A stretch of DNA of 64,000 nt from Methylobacterium sp. J-067 (GTDB taxonomy: Bacteria; Pseudomonadota; Alphaproteobacteria; Rhizobiales; Beijerinckiaceae), in contig NZ_JAKSXZ010000054.1 of assembly GCF_022829465.1 (NCBI RefSeq), positions 1 to 64,000 of the forward strand, written 5' to 3'. How positions within the stretch are numbered: the stretch's first letter is position 1; the number at the start of each line of letters is the position of its first letter. Below are positions 45,168-54,017 of this stretch, one piece after another. The notes under the pieces were generated by a model that saw only the letters and a program-made list of their open reading frames with translations, made no database searches and was not told the DNA's origin. A program made the position numbers and the translations under genes.

Positions 45168-48100
45168 CTCCCTCGGCCGCCTCGTCGACGTTCGCCTCCC
45201 GGCCGAGGCGCGCGGCCTCGGCCGGGTTCACCTCGCACTGAACGGCGAGGATCATGGCGACCTCCACGTCGGTGGCCTTGGGCTCGCGGCCGACCGTGAG
45301 CAGGTGCGGGGCGTCGCCGAACGGGCGCTCCGGCTGGGGCACGTGGGCCTGCGCCGCGGCCCGGGCGGCAGCCTCGGCCTCGCGCCGCTCGTCCCTGGTG
45401 CCGAGCTCGTCGTCGACCTTGTCGGCCTTCTTGCGCTCCGACGGGACCTTCCCCGTGGCCTCCCTGACGAGCTTCAGGCTGTCCACGCGCATGCCGGCGC
45501 AGTCGTAGGCGTCGACGATCTCGCTCGCCGCGTCATCGTGGTAGCCGGGGACCTGCACGACCCGGGCGCGGCCGTCGGCGGTGACCGACCACACGTCCAT
45601 GCCGGCGGCGATCTCGGCGGTGGTGTCGGCGCCGGCCAGCCCGTGCGAGGCCAGCGTCGTCGGCCCCAGCCCCACGTCGGGGGCGACCCTCGCGATCACC
45701 TCGGGATCCGCGACGCCGCCGGCTCGGCGGACCGCCTCGAAGTGCCCGCCGGCGCCGCGCATGGTGGACAGGGACCGCAGCGTGGTCACCGCGTCCACGA
45801 CGATGCCGGCGGGCAGCACGCGCGAGACGGCGATCCAGAGCCCGACGTCGTCGCGATAGACAGGTCGCAGTCGGCCCATCGCCTGCACGAGCTCCTCCTC
45901 GCGGAACTGGCGCTGCACGGAGGCCGCCCAGCGCCCCGGGTACTCGGGCACCTGAATGACCAGGTCGCGGCCGTCCCGGAGCGGGTACGTGCGGTCGACC
46001 ATGGGCTGCGCAATCGGCTTCCCCTCGTCGTTGAGGCCATTGCCGGTGAGGTCGAACGGAGCCTCGGGCACGATGTCGTCGTACGTCAGCGCCGCGGCCA
46101 AGGCGTCGATGACCCAGACCGGGAACTCGTGCCTGCCGACCGTCATGAGCGCCTTGTGCCGCTTGGCGAAGTCGAGGCCGCGGATGGCGCCGTAGTGCAT
46201 GACGTCCACGTTCGGCGCCTCGGCGTGGGCCCGCTGCAGCGCCTTGCGACCACGCTGCGGCAGGGCGACGCCGACGCGGCCGCCGGCCTTGACGTGGGCG
46301 ACGTTGTTCACCGCCCGGCGCACGTTCACGAGCTGGCGGGAGGACCGCTTGCGCCCCTCGTCGTCGGTGTTGAGCTCCGGCACGAACGAGGTGGTGCTGT
46401 GGTTGCTGTCGAGGCACACGACTGTGCGGACATGCAGGTACGCGGCGATGTCGACGGTCTCCACGTCGCGGCCGCACCACACTTTCTCAGTGATGTCGGC
46501 GTCGCCGGAGGCGTCGAGGAGCAGCGTCGGGAGCTCGGTGAGGCAGGGGGCCTCGCGCCACGAGACACGGACGTGCTGGCCGGTCTCGCCCATCGTGAGG
46601 ACCTGGACGCGGGCGTCGCGCTCGCCCCGGGCCTGCAGCATACAGGGATCCACGTCGACGCCGGCGGAGCGGGCCAGGGACCGCGTCAGGGCGTCGGCCT
46701 TCAGCCCGGCGAGCCGGTCGAGGACGACGTCCCACAGCCTGTTCTCGGGGCGGATGTCAGTTGCCTTGGCCTTGGCGAAGAGCTCCGTCAGGTAGGCGGC
46801 GCTGCAGTTAGGGACGACCTGGGCCGCGGCGCGCTGGGCCCGGCTGGCGACGGTCTTGGCCGACCTCACGTCGTCGAGGAGCGTGGGCTTCTGCGCCGCG
46901 GCGGCGTGGATGGCGGCGGCGGGATCCTCGCCCCGGGCCAGGGCGTCGTGGACGAGGCGGGCGACGCGCTCGCGCTCCAGCAGCAGGTCCTGCGAAGTGA
47001 CGCCCTCGCCGTCCGATTCCAGGACGTGGGGCTCGGGCCGGGGCAGCAGCAGGCTCGACAGGGGCATGCTGTCGTAGCGCAGGAACTCGAACGCGCAGCG
47101 CTCGTCCACCGCAAGGCCGGCGCACTCCTCCTTGAGCTCGGGCGGCAGGCCGATCGTCAGGAAAACCGTCGGGGCCAGGACGAGGTCGCAGGTCGCCAGG
47201 GCCTTGCGGTCGGCGATGACGGGGCACGCGCCCCCGGCCTCGGGATGGTCGCTGCAGTACAGCGTCTCCTTCTCCATACCCCTGATGGCTGCCACCTTGG
47301 CGCTGCACAGCCCGTGCGCCGGGGCGCCCTGGGCGCGCAGGACTTGGCGCTGCTCGACGCGCGTGCAGCCGGCGCGCTCGACGCCCCGCAGGATCCCGAC
47401 CTTGAGACCGGCGGCCTCGGCCTGCGCCCGCACCTCGGCGGCCGCCTGACGGAACGCCGGCGTCGCGGCCGCGGCGGCCGCGGTCCGACGGTTCTCGGCC
47501 CGCGCCGCGGCCTCCTCGATGTTGGCATAGGACGGGAGGAACATCACGACCGGCTTGCCCCGCCGGGGACGGGCCGCGATGCGCTCAATGAAGATGCTGG
47601 TCTTGCCGGCGCCGACGGGCGCCCGCATCAGGATGACCTTGGTGAGGGGCGCCTTGGCGTTGCGGGCGTGGGCATCGGCCTGGTCGAGGAACCGGTCGAT
47701 GGTGGCGCGGACCTCGCGGGCGACGCGGCGCTGCCCCTCCTCGCGCCCCTCCTTGCCCAGCAGGGCGCGCTCGGCGGCCTTGCGGGCCTGGTCGTGCGCA
47801 GTGATGGCGGAGAGTGAGACGGTGTCGGGCTCGATCCACCCGAGCTCGTCGTCGGCGCCCCGGTCGATGCCGACGCCTGTCCGGACGGCGAGTTGCTTGC
47901 GGCCGCTCTCGTCCCGGCCAACGGTCCTGACGAAGCGGTCAGGCGTCTCCGCGAGCGTCAGGCGGGCGCTTTCCAGCTTGGCGCGGCAGTCGTGGAGGAC
48001 GGAGTTGCCGGCGTTGGCGCCGCGGCCGCCCTCGTCGCCCCAGGCACTGTAGCGGCCCGACCCGAGGCCGTAGAAAACCTCCTTGCATTCCTCGAACAGG

Positions 48101-49104
48101 CGGCCGGCGACGGCGTGGCGCCCGGCCTCGGTGGCCAGGAGAGGGCGGTTGGCGATGGCGTAGCGGAACGCGCGCGAGCGGACGTACGGCTCGCGGCCGT
48201 CGGTCACCTTGCCCTTGCGCCCGTAGGTGGCGTCGGCGACGCCCTCGCGGTTGCCGGGGACGACGACGCCCGACGAATCGGTCACGGCAGCCGTGACCTC
48301 GCCGGTGGCGAGCCGGGCGCCGGCGACGTCGTAGCCGCGCCAGAGGCCGGTGAGCTCGACGACGCGCTCGGAGATGGCCTCCAGGCAGGCGCGCAGGGCG
48401 GCCGCGGTGACGAGCGGGGCGTGCTCGGGGCCCTGCAGGATAGGGGGGGCCTCCCACCGGAACAGGGCGCCGGTGGCGTGGTGCAGGCCGTGCAGCGTGA
48501 CTGAGTTGCCGGCGCTGAGGACCTCGATGGCGCAGTGCTTGCCGTAGCCGTCGACGACGGGCCGGCCCGCCTTGTCGAGGAGCTTGTGCTCCCTCTTGCG
48601 CCGGATCGGGTCGGCCGGGTCGGAGCGGAAGATCGCGACCCGCTTGGCGCCGTCCGAGCCGCGCCAGAACGGGGTCGCCGGCAGCATCTCCCGGACGATG
48701 TCCTCGACCGCGTTCGAGATCTCCGGCATGCGGATGTCGAGGTCGATGGCGAAGGGGCCGCCCTCGGCCGGGCCGAGGAACAGGGCCACGTTGTGCGAGG
48801 GGGCGAGCCTGCACCACTCGTAGCGCTCGACCGCCGAAGGCATGCGCGTCGCCAGGAGCGACGTCTTAATCATGGTCCCGCCGATGCTGGCCGGGACCCG
48901 CTTGGTGGTCAGGCCGTCGGCGGCGCGGCGCGTCTGCGGGTAGACGGCCCAGCCCCGGTCCCACATCGCCGGGGCGACGTCGCCGAACCAATGCTCGTTC
49001 GCGTAGATCCTGTGCCGGGCCGACTTGGCGTCGGCGAGCGTCGCGCCGGGGAAGGCGTCGAGGACGAGCCGCTGGAGCTCGTCGGGCGTCTTAGGGGTCG
49101 TCAA
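44953..49104 (-). CDS. Large PrimPol-helicase fusion protein
   Basis: A protein of about 1,383 residues. Around residues 110-200 it has a primase-polymerase-like domain: LFLGPAEGGPFAIDLDIRMP (metal Asp pair) and IEVLSAGNSVTLHGLHHATG, like the EhLGxG...HxxTG segment of PrimPol. About residue 495 is Walker A RAPVGAGKTSIFIER, later Walker B-like LAVDERCAF, and cysteine-rich segments in between (CTRVEQRQVLRAQ; YCSDHPEAGGACP). The C-terminal half includes VWVIDALAAAL and EEELVQAMGRLRPVYRDD, like helicase motif VI. The tail is low complexity. The TTG at 49104 is chosen because it follows AAAGG and starts TTPKTPDELQRLVLDAF; no ATG exists in the frame upstream. It probably drives element replication. 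Confidence 0.75.
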   Translation of the reverse strand: MTTPKTPDELQRLVLDAFPGATLADAKSARHRIYANEHWFGDVAPAMWDRGWAVYPQTRRAADGLTTKRVPASIGGTMIKTSLLATRMPSAVERYEWCRLAPSHNVALFLGPAEGGPFAIDLDIRMPEISNAVEDIVREMLPATPFWRGSDGAKRVAIFRSDPADPIRRKREHKLLDKAGRPVVDGYGKHCAIEVLSAGNSVTLHGLHHATGALFRWEAPPILQGPEHAPLVTAAALRACLEAISERVVELTGLWRGYDVAGARLATGEVTAAVTDSSGVVVPGNREGVADATYGRKGKVTDGREPYVRSRAFRYAIANRPLLATEAGRHAVAGRLFEECKEVFYGLGSGRYSAWGDEGGRGANAGNSVLHDCRAKLESARLTLAETPDRFVRTVGRDESGRKQLAVRTGVGIDRGADDELGWIEPDTVSLSAITAHDQARKAAERALLGKEGREEGQRRVAREVRATIDRFLDQADAHARNAKAPLTKVILMRAPVGAGKTSIFIERIAARPRRGKPVVMFLPSYANIEEAAARAENRRTAAAAAATPAFRQAAAEVRAQAEAAGLKVGILRGVERAGCTRVEQRQVLRAQGAPAHGLCSAKVAAIRGMEKETLYCSDHPEAGGACPVIADRKALATCDLVLAPTVFLTIGLPPELKEECAGLAVDERCAFEFLRYDSMPLSSLLLPRPEPHVLESDGEGVTSQDLLLERERVARLVHDALARGEDPAAAIHAAAAQKPTLLDDVRSAKTVASRAQRAAAQVVPNCSAAYLTELFAKAKATDIRPENRLWDVVLDRLAGLKADALTRSLARSAGVDVDPCMLQARGERDARVQVLTMGETGQHVRVSWREAPCLTELPTLLLDASGDADITEKVWCGRDVETVDIAAYLHVRTVVCLDSNHSTTSFVPELNTDDEGRKRSSRQLVNVRRAVNNVAHVKAGGRVGVALPQRGRKALQRAHAEAPNVDVMHYGAIRGLDFAKRHKALMTVGRHEFPVWVIDALAAALTYDDIVPEAPFDLTGNGLNDEGKPIAQPMVDRTYPLRDGRDLVIQVPEYPGRWAASVQRQFREEELVQAMGRLRPVYRDDVGLWIAVSRVLPAGIVVDAVTTLRSLSTMRGAGGHFEAVRRAGGVADPEVIARVAPDVGLGPTTLASHGLAGADTTAEIAAGMDVWSVTADGRARVVQVPGYHDDAASEIVDAYDCAGMRVDSLKLVREATGKVPSERKKADKVDDELGTRDERREAEAAARAAAQAHVPQPERPFGDAPHLLTVGREPKATDVEVAMILAVQCEVNPAEAARLGREANVDEAAEGATDQAADGAAPRAVSTGPGSPAARQALAARQAGAAASSSGASSPAGSGASPDGRAVPPPLRLAPVLRRHGS

Positions 49105-49202
49105 CCTGCAGGCCTTTCTGCGTATCCGGTGCCGTCTGGGTCGTCGCGTTCGGGAGAGCTCGTCAGGTTGCGGTCTTTTGGTCCGCGCGTTGGGTCTGTT
49201 CT

Positions 49203-49248
49203 GGACAGTGTTCAAGACGACGGCGGCTGCCGAAATTGAACACTGTTC
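49203..49248. promoter_or_regulatory. Paired palindromic operators (GAACA-N-TGTTC) upstream of the PrimPol gene
   Basis: GGACAGTGTTC (49203-49213, one mismatch) and GAACACTGTTC (49238-49248, perfect) are 35 bases apart centre to centre. The ACAGTGTTCAA and TTGAACACTGT parts are also inverted repeats of each other. They lie about 100 bases before the PrimPol start and look like a two-site repressor operator. The alphaproteobacterial LexA spacing is not met. Confidence 0.6.
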
Positions 49249-49479
49249 ACTGAGCCGTTGTCGGCTCTAGTGACCCTTCCACCAGATAGATTACGCCCGA
49301 TTCGGCCAGCCGCAAGTTCGCCGCCGTTGCTTGCGAGCAGCCATGGTGAATCGGCAGAATCGGATGCGACTACGGTAGATAAACGTCTGTTCGTTAACGT
49401 AAAAAGCTTTCGCCAGTTATTATTTATGCGCGAGCGTCTGCGGCTGGATAATCACGAACCTGAGAAGCGCCGCCGATCC

Positions 49480-49795
49480 CTACGAGCTGATACCCGACTT
49501 CCTGGGGCTCCAGGCGCGCGCCGATGCGGTCGTGGTTGCCGCGGGTGAGGCAGCGCAGGCGGCGTTTAAGCGCGCGAAAATGGAGCGGGCACGGTCCTCC
49601 GTGCAGCGGTGGCAGAAGTCGCTAAGGTGCCAGACGACATCTTCGGGGCCGACGGCCCCGTTCCAGCGGGCGATCAACGCCTCGTCGTGACCCTCGATAG
49701 TCGCGAAGGGTCTGTTGCAGCCGAGGCGATACAGAAGGTCGCCTAGTGGCTCCAGTTGGTGGCCGAAACGAAGAGGGTAAGGATGACATCGAGGC
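49480..49795 (-). pseudogene. Frameshifted metallophosphoesterase
   Basis: Parts of a calcineurin-like phosphoesterase are spread over frames: TLFVSATNWSH near 49790, then CNRPFATIEGHDEALIARWN and VVWHLSDFCHRC, then in another frame CLTRGNHDRIGARLEPQEVG. The second metal motif has changed from GDF to SDF. The C-terminal histidine motifs are missing. It is a decayed relative of the intact gene at 35779-36309. The end of the nuclease ORF reads through it out of frame. Confidence 0.7.
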
Positions 49796-52066
49796 CTCCA
49801 GGTGCGGAGGCTCGGCACGCGGCGGCACTTCGGGATTAGGCGGACGAGTGAAGGCCGACGTATTCCATGGTGTGGGATCTCCTGATCGGTGCGCTCGATC
49901 GCCCTGGGCGTAGGGCTGCGATGCAAGCGGGGTCTCTCCGCCTGCAACGCAGCCGTTCACAGGTGAATGCGGACGATAGCCACAGCCGCCCTCATCGGAC
50001 CCGCCGTCGGGCCGCTTGAGGATGGGCTCGGCCGCCTGCCTCTTCCGACCTTGGCCCTTGGCTCCTGCCGCGCCGGCTGCCGCCTTCTTTGCCGCTCGTG
50101 CCTGGCGTCGCTTCTCCGCCCTGGCCGCCGAGATTGCCCGCTTGGCCCTCTCGGTCGCCGCGCTCGGCGGGATCTTGCGCGCTGGGACACAGACGACCAG
50201 CACGCCACGCAGCATCCCGTCCCCGAAAAGTTCGCCCACCTCGGGATGGTAGAGGGTCCGGAAATGACCGGGAAGGCCCTCGCCAGTGGTGAGGTCGAGG
50301 ACAAGGAGGATGCCGACCGGGATGTTCGTGTTCTGGTAGAGGGCGGTCTGGTCGCCGTAGGACGCCAGCAGGTTCGCGAACGACGCGTCCGTCTCCTCGC
50401 GCTTCACCTCGGTGACGAACCTGATGCCGTCGACTTGATGGGCGACGTCGGCCCGTCCGCCGCCGACCCCGCGCACCTCGTCCACCGTCCCGAACCTGGA
50501 GCGGCGCAGGGACGCCATGTAGTCCTGCTGCAGGGCCTTCTCGTGCGGGTTGGGTTGCCCCTCCTCGACGAAGAGGTAGGCCACTGCCGGGTCCACGCCC
50601 GCCGTGAGGTCGAGGCGGTCTTCGAGAAACAGCAGGGTCTTGTAGACCAGCGACCGCACGATCGCCCGGACCTTCGGCTGCTCGTAGTAACGCAGCCCCT
50701 CAAAGGTGAGATGGACGGCCGTCACCGCCTCCATCAGGGGCGGCGACACCTGACGGAACTCGAAGGCGTTGACGTCGGCGAGGGTCTCGCGGACGATCCT
50801 TCCCTGGAGCTCGATGGGGAGCTCCCCCTGCTCAAGAATGGCGGCGACCGTTGAGCCTTCGGCCGCCGCCGGCTGAGGGTCCGGGGAGCCCTCCATGCCC
50901 AGGGCGACCTCGGCGCGGCCGATGAGCTCGGTCGTGGCGGCCCCATGCTCGGACAGGGGGTTGGCGCCCAGCCACTCGCGCAGCACGTAGAGTTGCTGCC
51001 TTTGCAGGCTGACGTATTCCTCGATGCGGGGCCGGACCACCCATTCCAGCCCGCCGTCCTCCCCCCGTCGGAAGATGGTCCGACTGGCCGAGTAGACCGC
51101 GAGGAGCTCGCCCTCGATGATGCGCGCGGCGTCCCACCACGCAGGCTTGCCGAGATTGGGGGCGAGGCTGCCCAGTCGGACCGCGAGCGCCCCCCATGCG
51201 GCGACCTCAGCGGTCTTGGCGCCGTTCAGGAAGTCGTCTTCCTGCCCGGAATAGGCCGAGTAGGCGAAAGCTTCCCTGCTGAGGTCCTGCAAACGCTCGG
51301 CCCAACCGTCGGACCGCTTCTCGTAGAAGTCGTCGAGGAGCCCGATGGCCAGCGAGAGCACCCGCGCGTCGGCGCGTGCCTCTCGTCGTGCCGAGGCGGC
51401 CTCGAACCTGGAACGTGCCTGGCGCAACCGGGCCAGCACCTGGGCGCCTTCCACGGCCCGCAGCGCCGAGCCTACCTGATCCATGCCGAGCTCGAACGAG
51501 GCCTCGTCCGCGGCGTCGGCCACGTCGAGCAGGTCTTCAAGGAAGCCGACGATTCCGGGGTTCGGGCTCTCGGCGTGGAGGAAGCCCCCGACCCGCGCGG
51601 CATGCGCTAGGAAGTCGGGTTCGTCATCGAGGTCGCTCGCGGCCACGAAGCCTGCCAGCTGGAGGGCGCGACGGCTGTCCTGACGCTTCATGAGCAAGGC
51701 GCCGCGCAAGGCCGCCGTCCGTACGCTGGAGGCGGCGCCGCGGTCGCCGGCCAGGGCCAGCCAGCGCCGGAAGAAACGCAGCTCGGTCGGCTCGGGCAAC
51801 GGGCTCCGGCCGGCGGCCCAATCGACGATGGCATTGATGGCGAAATCGTCGTCGAGGTGCTCGATTACCTTGCCGGCGAAGGCCATGGCGGCATCGTCCG
51901 CATCGCCGCTCCCGTCAAGGACGAGGGAAACGAACTCCGGGGCGTAGTGCGAGCGCGCGACGGCCGTCGCCTCGCCCAGGATCGGGTTGAGGCCGCCGAA
52001 ATCCGCGACCGACGGCTTTCGCCCGGCCGTCAGCACCGCTTCCATCTTGGCGTCGAGGGTGTCCAC
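49622..52066 (-). CDS. PD-(D/E)XK nuclease protein of a three-gene defence-like module
   Basis: An 814-residue protein. The N-terminal two thirds is helical (DDFAINAIVDWAAGRSPLP; YEKRSDGWAERLQDL and so on) with no known domain. At about residues 530-580, GGGRADVAHQVDGIRFVTEVKREETDAS shows the PD-(D/E)XK pattern (Asp, then ExK). It is followed by QTALYQNTNIPVGILLVLDLTTG, typical of nuclease-like effectors. A basic Ala/Lys tail follows, and the last about 60 residues run out of frame through a phosphoesterase pseudogene, so the original stop may be lost. GTG 52066 lies five bases after the ATPase stop with GGTGAGG before it. It is the likely effector. Confidence 0.72.
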   Translation of the reverse strand: MDTLDAKMEAVLTAGRKPSVADFGGLNPILGEATAVARSHYAPEFVSLVLDGSGDADDAAMAFAGKVIEHLDDDFAINAIVDWAAGRSPLPEPTELRFFRRWLALAGDRGAASSVRTAALRGALLMKRQDSRRALQLAGFVAASDLDDEPDFLAHAARVGGFLHAESPNPGIVGFLEDLLDVADAADEASFELGMDQVGSALRAVEGAQVLARLRQARSRFEAASARREARADARVLSLAIGLLDDFYEKRSDGWAERLQDLSREAFAYSAYSGQEDDFLNGAKTAEVAAWGALAVRLGSLAPNLGKPAWWDAARIIEGELLAVYSASRTIFRRGEDGGLEWVVRPRIEEYVSLQRQQLYVLREWLGANPLSEHGAATTELIGRAEVALGMEGSPDPQPAAAEGSTVAAILEQGELPIELQGRIVRETLADVNAFEFRQVSPPLMEAVTAVHLTFEGLRYYEQPKVRAIVRSLVYKTLLFLEDRLDLTAGVDPAVAYLFVEEGQPNPHEKALQQDYMASLRRSRFGTVDEVRGVGGGRADVAHQVDGIRFVTEVKREETDASFANLLASYGDQTALYQNTNIPVGILLVLDLTTGEGLPGHFRTLYHPEVGELFGDGMLRGVLVVCVPARKIPPSAATERAKRAISAARAEKRRQARAAKKAAAGAAGAKGQGRKRQAAEPILKRPDGGSDEGGCGYRPHSPVNGCVAGGETPLASQPYAQGDRAHRSGDPTPWNTSAFTRPPNPEVPPRAEPPHLEASMSSLPSSFRPPTGATRRPSVSPRLQQTLRDYRGSRRGVDRPLERGRRPRRCRLAP

Positions 52067-52070
52067 TGCC

Positions 52071-54017
52071 TCACCAGAGGTAATCGTCCCCGGAAGCGTA
52101 GCGCACCTTGTCGTCTGACACATGCCCGCGGATGGTATCGTTGTTGACGGCAGCCACGAACACCTGGATGTGGCCGATCTCCTCGACGAGTTCCGCGAGG
52201 CCGGCGACGAGGCTGGCGTAATCCTGGCCCACCATCTCGTTCGCGCCAGGCGAATCGATCAGGAGGAGTCCGGGGTGGCGCCCCAGCCCGCGGCGCTCGG
52301 CGACCGTGATGATGGCGATGGTCGTGGCAATCTTGAGCCGCGCCCGTTCGCCGTCCGTCTGCGTCCCGAAGAACGCGGTGCCACCGCCCTTCTTCAGGGC
52401 CATGGCGCAGTTGCCGCGCAACTCGACCCCTTCGAGGCTCTCGACGCCGAACCGGACTGCATAGTCCCTGGTCAGTTCGGACACCTCCGCGAGGAGATCC
52501 TCCTGCAGCGGCTTGAAGGCCTGCTTCGTCACCTTCTCGGCGATCTCCAGGATGGCCGTGCCGTCCAGCGGCTCCGGGGCTGGCTCCTCCTCGTCCTCCA
52601 GTTCCTCCTTCCGGGCCTCCTTGAGCATGATCTCCATCTCAAGGGCATGCGCTCCCGAAGGCTGGGCGAGCGCGGCTTCGAGACGGCGGCACTCAGCCTC
52701 GAAACGTTCCCTGTCGCCCTTGGCCTGAGAGACGGCTCCCTGGGCCGCCTCGCGGCGAAGCTTCTGGGACTTCACTTCCGCCTCCGAGGCCGCGACGGCG
52801 TCCTTCAACCCTACCTCCTGGGCTGCCGGGTTGCCCTCGGGCACCTCGTCGGTCCCGCACACGACGCAGACGTGTCGCTCGCGGGTCTCCTGCCTGCGTT
52901 CCTCGTCGAAGACCTCGTCGCATCGCGGGTAGCCGAGAGGATCGAGGGATCGGAAGACCCGGCGCGCGGCCCGGCCGTCCTTGAAGTCCTGCAGGTCGCG
53001 CCGGGCCTCCGCATACGCCTCCTTCGCCGCATCCAGATCCTCGTCCACGGCCGCGAGCGTCCGCTCCCCGGCGCGCAGCCGCGCCTCGGCGGCCGCGACC
53101 TCCCTGTTCGCCCGCCTGAGTGCCTGTCGCTGATCGTCCTCGCGCGGCAGCTTGGCCAACCTGGCATGCAGCGAGGCGAGGTCGGCATCCAATTCGGCGA
53201 GCCGTGCCTTGCGGCGCCCGCGCGTCCGCTCGATCTCCGCCGTGACCTGCCGCGTCTCGGTCGCGATCCGGTTCTTAGCGGACAGCACGTCGTTTGTGGC
53301 GTCCGCCCAGGGCACTCCGAGGTACATCTGCATCATGCGGATGCGCAGGTGCTGGGCCGAACCGAACAGGTGCTTCGGGCTGGGCTCGATCACCATGGCG
53401 CCGGACAGCCATGGCCAGTGGTGTGTCTGGTCGATGCCCTGGCCCTTCTGGTCGACGTGGACGACCAGCGTCTGCAGTCCGAGCTGCCCCATGAAGAAGT
53501 CCGACATCACGGCCTCGAACCCTTCATGGGACCCGAACGGCGCCTGCTCGAACCGCTTCTCGCCCTCGACCCTCCACAGCGTGCCTGCGGGCGTCACCGC
53601 GTCCGAGATGTCGACCTCGTATGCTTGGTCGTCGAGGGTGAACGCCATCTTCACGGCGTCGAACCACTCGGCCATCTCGCCCGGGATGTTCTCGGCGCGG
53701 CGGCCCGTGAGGCACCATCTCATCATGCCCAGGAGCGTCGACTTGCCCCGGAAGTTCCTGTCGCTGAGCATTGCCATCAGGCCAGGCCCGAGGTCTTCCC
53801 AGGCGAACGAGATCGTGCCCGACGCCTTCTCGCCCTTCTTCTCCCCGGTGAAGGCGAGTGACCGGATGCAGAGGTGCTTGGGGACTGCGATGGACGGCTT
53901 GTAGGCGACGCCGTGACGGGTCAGGACGCCGCGGACCTCGTCCACGGTCCGGCCTGACTTATCCGCGATCTCGGCGAGTAGGGACGCCGCGTCGAACGGC
54001 TTCGGATCGTCGGCCAT
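52071..54017 (-). CDS. SMC/Rad50-like ATPase with CxxC hook
   Basis: A 648-residue ABC-type ATPase of the SMC/RecN/Rad50 kind. Walker A is at about residue 92 (SDRNFRGKSTLLGMMRW, with Ser in place of the usual first Gly). Two coiled-coil arms surround a central CVVCGTDEVP at about 385, a zinc-hook-like CxxC. The signature region is GTQTDGERARLKIATTIA, and Walker B GLLLIDSPGANEM is at about 585. The C-terminus ends SGDDYLW. Its ATG overlaps the stop of the small gene (TGATG), and the nuclease gene follows within five bases. This arrangement matches ABC-three-component/Lamassu-type systems. Confidence 0.8.
   Translation of the reverse strand: MADDPKPFDAASLLAEIADKSGRTVDEVRGVLTRHGVAYKPSIAVPKHLCIRSLAFTGEKKGEKASGTISFAWEDLGPGLMAMLSDRNFRGKSTLLGMMRWCLTGRRAENIPGEMAEWFDAVKMAFTLDDQAYEVDISDAVTPAGTLWRVEGEKRFEQAPFGSHEGFEAVMSDFFMGQLGLQTLVVHVDQKGQGIDQTHHWPWLSGAMVIEPSPKHLFGSAQHLRIRMMQMYLGVPWADATNDVLSAKNRIATETRQVTAEIERTRGRRKARLAELDADLASLHARLAKLPREDDQRQALRRANREVAAAEARLRAGERTLAAVDEDLDAAKEAYAEARRDLQDFKDGRAARRVFRSLDPLGYPRCDEVFDEERRQETRERHVCVVCGTDEVPEGNPAAQEVGLKDAVAASEAEVKSQKLRREAAQGAVSQAKGDRERFEAECRRLEAALAQPSGAHALEMEIMLKEARKEELEDEEEPAPEPLDGTAILEIAEKVTKQAFKPLQEDLLAEVSELTRDYAVRFGVESLEGVELRGNCAMALKKGGGTAFFGTQTDGERARLKIATTIAIITVAERRGLGRHPGLLLIDSPGANEMVGQDYASLVAGLAELVEEIGHIQVFVAAVNNDTIRGHVSDDKVRYASGDDYLW

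Noticed and set aside
49198..49213. Alphaproteobacterial LexA box upstream of the PrimPol gene
   Set aside because: GTTC and GTTC are separated by eight bases, not seven, and no second match is present; the palindrome explanation fits better.
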